Below are positions 58,160 through 64,000 of a DNA stretch of 64,000 bases, in pieces (within the stretch, counting starts at the first letter, position 1; the number at the start of each line of letters is the position of its first letter). The stretch lies in assembly GCA_019750095.1 (NCBI GenBank), contig JAIEOW010000044.1:1-64000 (forward strand), read 5' to 3'. The stretch is from Phycisphaerales bacterium. Its GTDB lineage: Bacteria > Planctomycetota > Phycisphaerae > Phycisphaerales > UBA1924. Position numbers and translations under genes: made by a program. The notes under the pieces are model-generated. The model ran no database searches. It saw only the letters and a list, made by a program, of their open reading frames with translations, and was not told the origin of the DNA.

Positions 58160-58828
58160 ATGATCGGACAGGATGTGAACGTGCTGAAGATCGGTGCTCG
58201 GCTTCTTGGTCTGGGCGTGCTCGCCGCAGGTCTGGTGCTGGGCGGGTGCAACAACAAGCTGAAGGAAGAGAACGAGGCGCTGAAGACCGAAGCGGCGGAG
58301 CTCCGCGAGAAAGTCAACTCAGTGGACTCGGAGAAGGCTGCCCTGGCGACGCAGACGCAGCAGCTCCAGTCGCAGAACGCGCAGCTGCAGAGCGAGCTGG
58401 CTAGCGCCCGTCAGGCCCCGGCAGCGCCGGGCTGGAATGGTGACGCAGGGACGGGTGGCGGTGGTCGTTCCGGCGGCACGGTCCGCGAGCCGCGTGAACG
58501 CATGATCGAGATCTCCAGCGACGTGCTGTTTGGATCCGGCTCGGCGACCCTGAAGCCCGATGCCCGGAAGGAGTTGGACAAGTACATGAGCCGCTTCAAG
58601 AGTGCGTCCACGATCCGCATCGAGGGTCACACGGACTCTGATCCGATCAAGAAGAGCAAGTGGGGCTCGAACCAGGCGCTGTCGAAGGCGCGTGCGGACG
58701 CGGTGAAGACGTACATCGTCAGCCGCGGCGTGTCGAGCAGCAAGATCGACACGGTCGGCAAGGGCGCCAGCGAGCCCAAGGGCTCCAAGGCCGCCTCCCG
58801 CCGGGTGGACATCGTCCTGGCTGAGTAA
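58160..58828 (+). CDS. OmpA/Pal-like peptidoglycan-binding lipoprotein
   Basis: 222 residues: lipobox LVLGGC with Cys30, a coiled coil (about 31-85, KLKEENEALKTEAAELREKV with heptad Leu), a Gly-rich linker, and an OmpA C-terminal domain (about 115-222) with VLFGSGSATLKPDARKELD, IRIEGHTDSDPIKKSKWGSNQALSKARA and KGASEPKGSKAASRRVDIVL. This domain binds peptidoglycan. It likely tethers the outer membrane or an envelope layer to the wall. GGAG precedes the ATG at 58160. Strong terminator after. Confidence 0.92.
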   Translation: MIGQDVNVLKIGARLLGLGVLAAGLVLGGCNNKLKEENEALKTEAAELREKVNSVDSEKAALATQTQQLQSQNAQLQSELASARQAPAAPGWNGDAGTGGGGRSGGTVREPRERMIEISSDVLFGSGSATLKPDARKELDKYMSRFKSASTIRIEGHTDSDPIKKSKWGSNQALSKARADAVKTYIVSRGVSSSKIDTVGKGASEPKGSKAASRRVDIVLAE

Positions 58829-58858
58829 GATCAGGGACGTGATTCAGGTTATCGATCA

Positions 58859-58893
58859 CGCGGGCACGCCTTTGGCGTGCCCGCGTTGTTTTT
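58859..58893 (+). terminator. Rho-independent terminator after the OmpA-like gene
   Basis: CGCGGGCACGCC, loop TTT, GGCGTGCCCGCG, then TTGTTTTT. Twelve-base perfect stem. Confidence 0.95.
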
Positions 58894-58964
58894 GGAGTTG
58901 GATGGGCGGGTGGATCGGTGGTTGCGGGCGTTTCAAGGTGCTATACTCGCCGCTCTGACAACCT

Positions 58965-59038
58965 GGGCGATTGGCGCAGTTGGCTAGCGCGCATGCATGA
59001 CACGCATGAGGTCACTGGTTCGAATCCAGTATCGCCCA
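58965..59038 (+). tRNA. tRNA-Val (anticodon GAC)
   Basis: Folds fully: acceptor GGGCGAT/ATCGCCC, D arm GCGC/GCGC with AGTTGGCTA loop, anticodon stem CATGC/GCATG with loop ATGACAC (anticodon GAC, U33, A37), variable AGGTC, T arm ACTGG/CCAGT with loop TTCGAAT, discriminator A73. No encoded CCA. A TATACT at 58942-58947 about 18 bases upstream is a plausible -10 box. Confidence 0.95.
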
Positions 59039-59145
59039 CTTTCCTTGATTCTGCATGGTCGATGGCGTGATGGTGCGGCTTAAACCCTGCGGCATCTGGC
59101 GATCGTGCGCTCACGCGGATGACTGGCGGCTCGCTATCCTGTGGC

Positions 59146-60717
59146 ATGGTGTCGTCACCCGCTCAAGCACCGCTGCTTCAGGCCTCGCATATCTCCAAAC
59201 GCTTCGGGATCACTCAGGCGCTGGATGATGTGTCCGTGTCGTTCCTGACGGGCGAGGTGCATGCGCTCATGGGTGAGAACGGGGCGGGCAAGAGCACGCT
59301 TGGAAAGGTGCTCGCGGGACTGCACACGCCGGATTCCGGCACGGTGACGGTGTATGGCGCAGGTGGTGGCGCTGGAAGGGTGCTCGCGCCCGGCTCGATT
59401 CAAGACGCCTTCGCGGCGGGTGTGCGCATCGTGCATCAGGAGCTGGCGCAATGCCCGAATCTGAGCGTTGCGGAGAATCTGTGCCTGCACGACTTGCCAC
59501 GCAAGGGGTTTGGGCTGATCGATCGTGAGGCGATGAACCGTCGTGCGGCGGTGCTCTTGGCCGAGCTGGAGCCGGGGATCGACGTTCGTGCCCCGCTGGA
59601 GAAGCTCTCGCCCGGACATCGGCAGATCGTGCAGATCGCGGCGTCGCTGGACGGTGGTGGCGGGCAGGGTGGTGGGGCGCGGGTGATCGTGTTTGATGAG
59701 CCGACGAGCTCACTCTCGATCGCGGAAGTCGATCGCCTGCTTGCGATCATCCGGCAACTGGCAGCCCGTGGTCTGACGTGCGTGTACGTCTCGCACCGCA
59801 TGAGCGAGATCTTTGCGGTCTGTGATCGCGTGACGGTGCTCCGTGACGGCAAGTATGTCGCCACCAGCGTCGTGAAGGACATCGACGAATCGACGCTGGT
59901 TGAGCAGATGATCGGGCGCAAGGTGCCGCCACCGGTGCGGCGTGCGCGACCCGCGCTCACCTCGGCGGCTTCAAAGAGCGGCTTGGTTGTGGAGAACCTG
60001 AACTCGCCGGGCAAGGTGCACGATGTGTCACTCGTGGTGGAGCCGGGCGAGATTCTGGGTGTGGGCGGGCTGGTTGGCGCGGGGCGGAGCGAGCTGCTTG
60101 ATGCCATCTTCGGGCTGGATCCAAGTGCGAGCGGGCGCGTGAGCTGCGCCGGGGTGGAGTTGTCGGTGCGAGGGGGGAATCACGCCGGTGTGCGGGCATC
60201 CATCGCTGCGGGAATGGGATATGTGCCCGAGGATCGGAAGCTGCAGGGGTTGTTCTTCCAGCTCGGCGTGGGCGAGAACATCGCCGTGCCGGTGATGCCG
60301 CGGCTGGGGTCGGCGCTCGGCGTGCGATCGATCGGGCGAGAGAACTCGTATATCGGCGAGCGGTTGAAGTCGTTTGAGGTCAAGACCGCGGGGCCGACCG
60401 CGGTGCCGGGTTCGCTCTCCGGCGGCAACCAGCAGAAGCTGCTGATTGCACGTTGGATGGGGCGTGAGACAAAAGTGCTTTTGCTCGACGAGCCGACGCG
60501 CGGGATCGATGTGGGCACCAAGGCGCAGATCTATGCGCTGGTACGGGCCGCGGCGGAGAAAGGGCTGGCGGTGCTGCTGGTGTCGAGTGAGATGCCGGAA
60601 CTGCTTGCCCTCTCAGATCGGCTGATCGTGCTGAGCGATGGCTCGGCGACGGGTGAACTGCGTGAAGGTGACATGACGCAGGCGAACATCTTGAAGTTGG
60701 CGACGCAGGGGCATTGA
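59146..60717 (+). CDS. RbsA/MglA-type sugar ABC transporter ATPase
   Basis: 523 residues with two ATPase halves. First half: Walker A GENGAGKST at 43-51, signature region LSPGHRQIVQIAAS, Walker B VIVFDEPTSSLS. Second half: degenerate Walker A GGLVGAGRSE, signature LSGGNQQKLLIARW, Walker B VLLLDEPTRGIDVG. This is the architecture of the RbsA/MglA/XylG ATPase of ribose or galactose importers. No permease or binding protein lies next to it in the window, so it is an orphan here. The ATG at 59146 lacks a clear ribosome site. Confidence 0.9.
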   Translation: MVSSPAQAPLLQASHISKRFGITQALDDVSVSFLTGEVHALMGENGAGKSTLGKVLAGLHTPDSGTVTVYGAGGGAGRVLAPGSIQDAFAAGVRIVHQELAQCPNLSVAENLCLHDLPRKGFGLIDREAMNRRAAVLLAELEPGIDVRAPLEKLSPGHRQIVQIAASLDGGGGQGGGARVIVFDEPTSSLSIAEVDRLLAIIRQLAARGLTCVYVSHRMSEIFAVCDRVTVLRDGKYVATSVVKDIDESTLVEQMIGRKVPPPVRRARPALTSAASKSGLVVENLNSPGKVHDVSLVVEPGEILGVGGLVGAGRSELLDAIFGLDPSASGRVSCAGVELSVRGGNHAGVRASIAAGMGYVPEDRKLQGLFFQLGVGENIAVPVMPRLGSALGVRSIGRENSYIGERLKSFEVKTAGPTAVPGSLSGGNQQKLLIARWMGRETKVLLLDEPTRGIDVGTKAQIYALVRAAAEKGLAVLLVSSEMPELLALSDRLIVLSDGSATGELREGDMTQANILKLATQGH

Positions 60718-60764
60718 TGAGGGTGCTGAGGCGTGGCTCGTTGCAAGTGTTGTTCATCACTGCG

Positions 60765-60859
60765 GGCACTCTTTCAGAGTGCCTCGGAGAGCGAGCGCGA
60801 GTTCCGGAGGTGTCGCTGCGCTCCACCACCGGCTACTGACGGCGAGCCCTTTGGGCTCG
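60765..60859. repeat. Three-hairpin composite repeat after the RbsA-like gene
   Basis: Hairpins GGCACTCT-TTC-AGAGTGCC (60765-60783), CCGGAGGTG...CACCACCGG (60804-60832) and CGAGCCC-TTT-GGGCTCG (60843-60859) in a row, in the gap between two convergent genes. It looks like a REP/MITE-type unit with three stems. Confidence 0.8.
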
Positions 60860-60923
60860 AGACATGAAAGACTTGCGGAGCCGGCCTTGGCGTGTGCGCT
60901 CTGAAGACAATCGAACGCGGCAT

Positions 60924-62129
60924 TCACTCCGCCGCAAGTGCGAGGCGGCACATCACCTCGACGCCGGTTTCGAGCGCGTCGTCGTTGAAGTCATACTCGG
61001 GCTGGTGCAGCGAGGGATAGGTCTCGCGGTCCTTGGGCTTGACACCGAGGATGAAGAAGCAGGCGGGGACGTGGTGGCCGTAGTAGGAGAAGTCTTCACC
61101 GCCGAGGGAGGGCGTGGGGACGTGGGCGACGCGATTGGCGCCGACGGTCTGCTCGGCGATGCGGAAGAACTTGCTGGTGAGCTGCTCGTCGTTGAAGGTG
61201 ACGGGATAGCCCTCTTCCCAATCGATCTCGGCGCGGCATCCCATGGCAGCGGCAACACTCTGGGCGATCTCATAGAAGCGGCGCTTGCCGAGGGTGCGGG
61301 TCTCGGGCTTGAGCGTGCGCATGGTGCCGGAAAAAGAGACGTCGGCAGGGATGATATTGCGTGCGGTTCCGCCGTTGATGGTGGCGACGGTCACGACGAT
61401 GGAATCCTGCGGCGCGATGTTGCGTGAGCAGATGGTCTGAAGCGCGGTGATGACGTGAGCGATGGCGACGATGGGGTCGGCCGAGAGCTGGGGATAGGCG
61501 GCGTGAGACTGCGTGCCCTTGATACGAACGACGAAGTTGTCGGTGGCGGCAAGCAGCGGGCCGGGCTTCGAGCCCACGACGCCGAGGTCGTAATGGGGCC
61601 ACCCGTGGAGCCCGAAGATCTCGCGGACAGCGGTGCCGATCTTTGAGCCGTCGAGCGCGCCGTCTTCGCACATGCGTTTGCCGCCCGCGCCGCCCTCTTC
61701 GGCGGGCTGAAAGACGAGCGTTACGCCGTGGGGTCGATCATCAAGTGAGGTGAGGACTTTGGCGACGGCGAGCAGATTTGCGGTGTGTCCATCGTGGCCG
61801 CAGGCGTGCATGACGCCGGGGGTTTTTGAGGCGTAGGACGCGCCGGTCTTTTCAAGGATGGGCAGAGCATCCATGTCGGCGCGGAGGGCGATAGACCCGA
61901 GTTTCTCCGCACCCGGGCGCATAGGGGGGATGTAGCCGAGCACGCCCGTGCCGCCGGCGAGCCCGGCGACGTGCTGGACGCCCATCTTCTTCAACTCCGC
62001 GGCGACGATCTGGCTGGTGCGCTTTTCCTGGTACGCAAGCTCGGGGTGCGCGTGCAGATCATGACGGATGCGGATGAACTCGGGGAGGACATCGCGGATG
62101 CGGGAACGCAGGGCGTCGGCGGTCAGCAT
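60924..62129 (-). CDS. M20D-family amidohydrolase (N-acyl amino acid hydrolase-like)
   Basis: 401 residues. MHACGHDGHTANLL (108-120) carries the metal-binding Cys110 and His112, followed by VFQPAEEGGAGGKRM and, near the C-terminus, LGGEDFSYYGHHVPACFFILG. The dimerisation domain lies between. M20D enzymes hydrolyse N-acyl or indole-acetyl amino acids and hippurate-like substrates in the cytoplasm. Substrate unknown. Length is typical. Confidence 0.93.
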   Translation of the reverse strand: MLTADALRSRIRDVLPEFIRIRHDLHAHPELAYQEKRTSQIVAAELKKMGVQHVAGLAGGTGVLGYIPPMRPGAEKLGSIALRADMDALPILEKTGASYASKTPGVMHACGHDGHTANLLAVAKVLTSLDDRPHGVTLVFQPAEEGGAGGKRMCEDGALDGSKIGTAVREIFGLHGWPHYDLGVVGSKPGPLLAATDNFVVRIKGTQSHAAYPQLSADPIVAIAHVITALQTICSRNIAPQDSIVVTVATINGGTARNIIPADVSFSGTMRTLKPETRTLGKRRFYEIAQSVAAAMGCRAEIDWEEGYPVTFNDEQLTSKFFRIAEQTVGANRVAHVPTPSLGGEDFSYYGHHVPACFFILGVKPKDRETYPSLHQPEYDFNDDALETGVEVMCRLALAAE

Positions 62130-62215
62130 GACGAACTTTATGCGACGAGCCAGCCGGAAGTGTGGAGTCGCTTTCGATGGCCTTTACCGCGTCACCGCGT
62201 CACCAGGTCATCGTG

Positions 62216-63034
62216 TCAAACCGGCTCCCACGCTGCCGGGTCTTGCTTGAAGTACCCCTTCAGCGTGTCGTACAAGGGAGAGTCGGCCGCGCGGAGTTCC
62301 GATGGGCGCTGAAAGAACGCTTCGGTCGCGACCGCGAAAAACTCGCCAGGATTGGTCGCCCCATAGGGATCGAGCACGGTGGGCAAGCCCAGTGCGGCGG
62401 AGCGCGAGAGCTGGATGTATGAGCCGGTGAGGACGTTCTTCCACTGATCGACCTGCTCGCGACTGTCCAGCAGCGGGGTGCCGTTGACGCTGCCGTCGAG
62501 CATGTCAAGCTTGTGGGCGAACTCGTGAAGGACGACGTTGTGACCGCCGGCGATGTCGAGTGAGCCGCGGAGGGCGTCGGCCCAGGAGAGAATCACGGGA
62601 CCGCCGCCGGAACCCTGATTCCAGGCCTCGCCGAGGTTGGCAAAGCCCTCGGACATCACGGGAAGGTTGCCGATGGTGGCGACGGAGCGGGGCGCGGTCG
62701 ATGTGAACGCACTCGGATAGACGAGCACGGTATCGAGGTTTGGATACAGGTCATCGCGCAGCGGATCGAGCCCGAGGCCCAGCAGCAGAACGCCGGCCTG
62801 TGCAGCGATGACGAGCTTCATGTCGTCGGTGAGTTTGCCCTGCATCGGGCCGCAGCCCTCCCAGTTTTTCTCGGCGACGAGCACGCGTGCGATGTCACGG
62901 AGCTTGTCCTTGCATGCGCTCGGGAGTCGCCTGTACAGCGCGACGTGCTGCTGGAGCGCGGCTTCACCCGTCGCAGCGAGGGGTTGGTCCAGCAGACGCT
63001 TGCGACGACGGGCGGTAAAGAAGGGGACGACCAT
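62216..63034 (-). CDS. mtfA: MtfA-like zinc-dependent peptidase
   Basis: 272 residues from the ATG at 63034 with GAGAG upstream. HEFAHKLDMLDG with His170, Glu171 and His174 is the zincin motif; the N-terminal ACKDKLRDIARVLVAEKNWEGCGP and C-terminal ATEAFFQRPSELRAA are conserved MtfA blocks. In E. coli MtfA releases the repressor Mlc and has peptidase activity. Here no Mlc partner is visible. It is separated from the M20D gene by 86 bases. Confidence 0.88.
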   Translation of the reverse strand: MVVPFFTARRRKRLLDQPLAATGEAALQQHVALYRRLPSACKDKLRDIARVLVAEKNWEGCGPMQGKLTDDMKLVIAAQAGVLLLGLGLDPLRDDLYPNLDTVLVYPSAFTSTAPRSVATIGNLPVMSEGFANLGEAWNQGSGGGPVILSWADALRGSLDIAGGHNVVLHEFAHKLDMLDGSVNGTPLLDSREQVDQWKNVLTGSYIQLSRSAALGLPTVLDPYGATNPGEFFAVATEAFFQRPSELRAADSPLYDTLKGYFKQDPAAWEPV

Positions 63035-63421
63035 GGCAGGGCTCTCAGAGTGTTCGGGGGTTGGCGGATCGGCGTGAGGGGATGCGAACGCCGTGCCAGA
63101 GGGATGGGGCAAGCTGGGGCAGACTGGGGAACGGCGGCCTGCACGGTCGGGGCGTGGCAGGGGATGGGTGCTGCCAGCTTGGCAGGCCACTGCGGAATTG
63201 TCACTTCTTGCGACGGGCAAAATCCGGGCGTGGAGATCGTTCGTAGTTCCGCACGCCGCATCCGGCCCATCGCGTCGCACACACGTTGGGTCGGCCGTTG
63301 CGAGCGTTTCGGCGCAAAGCCAAGAGATCGGTGCGCACAGCCCGCACGGTGCGGGCACAGCGCGATCGTTGCGCGCGGGACACTCGGGAACATCGTTCGC
63401 GGCACACAGGAGGATTGATCC
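63035..63421. other. 387-base divergent gap, mtfA / DUF4394 gene
   Basis: GC-rich. A 17-base inverted repeat GCCCGCAC-G-GTGCGGGC lies at 63340-63356, about 65 bases before the DUF4394 start. No gene or known RNA recognised; no member of the other repeat families. Confidence 0.55.
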
Positions 63422-64000
63422 ATGCGTTCAGCTTTCACTTTGTTCGCCGCGTCGGTGGTGGCCGCTTCTGGGGCAGCCGTGCAGGCGCAGTCGGTTCAGA
63501 CGGCTTATGGCCTGACGGTGGATGGAAACCGGATCGTCGGTTTCTCTCCCTCAAACGTCTCGACCCTGCTGTCAGACGTTGCGATCACGGGTCTTGGTTC
63601 GGGCGAGACGATTCGCAACATCGATTTTCGCCCGCGCAATGGCGAGTTGATCGGGCTCAGCTCCAGCAACCGCATGTTCAGCATCAATCCCGTCACGGGT
63701 GCGGCTCAGCTTCGTCTGGTCGGCACGCCCACGCCGTTCACGCTGAATGGCACGGCGGGCATGGACTTCAATCCGGTTCCGGATCGCATCCGCATCACCA
63801 CGAGCGCGGTGCAGAATCTGCGGCTGAATCCGGACACCGGCGGGCTCGCGGCGGATGACGGCGCGGCGGTGGCTCCGGCTCCGGCGCTGCGATTTGTTGC
63901 CGGTGACAGCAACGCTGGCGCGGTGCCGAACGTGGTGAGCGTGGCGTACACGAACAGCGTGTTTACCAATGGGACGCCGACGGGTCTGCCCACGACGATG
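63422..64000 (+). CDS. Exported DUF4394-type protein, 3' end cut by window edge
   Basis: 193 codons are visible, starting at an ATG with GGAGG upstream. A signal peptide (FTLFAASVVAASGAAVQAQ) is followed by a beta-propeller-like DUF4394 domain: YGLTVDGNRIVGFSPSN, GETIRNIDFRPRNGELIGL, GTAGMDFNPVPDRIRI. The family is found in exported proteins of planctomycetes and others and may be followed by a CTERM tail. The end lies outside. Confidence 0.85.
   Translation, partial: MRSAFTLFAASVVAASGAAVQAQSVQTAYGLTVDGNRIVGFSPSNVSTLLSDVAITGLGSGETIRNIDFRPRNGELIGLSSSNRMFSINPVTGAAQLRLVGTPTPFTLNGTAGMDFNPVPDRIRITTSAVQNLRLNPDTGGLAADDGAAVAPAPALRFVAGDSNAGAVPNVVSVAYTNSVFTNGTPTGLPTTM

Noticed and set aside
58965-60717. 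Genomic island inserted at tRNA-Val
   Set aside because: No integrase, no repeated tRNA 3' end within the window, and normal base composition downstream.

Overview
The window looks like a chromosomal segment of a member of the Planctomycetota, most likely class Phycisphaerae. DNA is GC-rich throughout. Many exported proteins end in a short dockerin-like module whose last residues are Gly-Cys, or in a PEP-CTERM-like tail (V/I-P-x-P, hydrophobic stretch, Arg cluster). Menaquinone synthesis is of the futalosine type (MqnC). Core genes such as rpsP-trmD-rplS, efp, xseA-xseB, mnmE, nrdR and a housekeeping-type sigma factor are single-copy and intact. The taxonomic call is inference from family content, not from a marker-gene tree.

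Layout. 1-6.3 kb: a truncated membrane protein, an MBL-fold hydrolase, then a minus-strand isoprenoid block (PTS IIA, prenyl synthase, dxs, nadK). 6.4-9.7 kb: a TlyA-like methyltransferase and the rpsP/trmD/rplS ribosome block without rimM. 9.7-10.6 kb: a REP-associated tyrosine transposase flanked by inverted repeats, then a 20-unit heptanucleotide array. 10.6-21.8 kb: oxidoreductase, MsbA-like ABC exporter, a secretin followed by a TPR lipoprotein, two Hsp20 genes facing a CbpA-type DnaJ, and a YugP-type membrane protease. 22-34.3 kb: secreted dockerin/CTERM proteins mixed with efp, mqnC, a release-factor-like protein and a Cys-rich repeat protein. 34.4-42.3 kb: minus-strand AAA ATPase, diadenylate cyclase cdaA and cdaR, then NifU-N/mnmE, a UVR-motif protein and a sigma factor. 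42.6-54.1 kb: trxB, nrdR, a YHS-peroxiredoxin fusion and four more exported proteins (deiminase-like, matrixin-like, two CTERM). 54.4-64 kb: xseA-xseB-pilD operon, OmpA-like lipoprotein, tRNA-Val(GAC), a RbsA-type ATPase, an M20 amidohydrolase, an MtfA-like protease and a truncated DUF4394 protein.

Functional links. dxs, the prenyl synthase and mqnC feed isoprenoid and menaquinone synthesis. cdaA-cdaR make and regulate c-di-AMP. The secretin, its TPR lipoprotein neighbour and the prepilin peptidase point to a type II secretion or type IV pilus system that could export the many signal-peptide proteins. hsp20, hsp20 and dnaJ form a divergent proteostasis cluster.

The most unusual content is repeat biology. 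(i) A 32-nt repeat folds into an 8-bp stem with a GNRA tetraloop; eight copies show compensatory stem changes and often sit as inverted pairs between genes. (ii) There are two heptanucleotide repeat families, TTGCCTC/GAGGCAA and TCGGGTT-like. The second forms head-to-head inverted arrays, one inserted in frame inside mnmE and one filling the gap before trxB in opposite orientation, both readable as similar peptides. (iii) A perfect hairpin is inserted in frame in mqnC. (iv) A RAYT transposase has its own two-hairpin inverted flanks. (v) The secretin carries a pseudopilin-like C-terminal domain.
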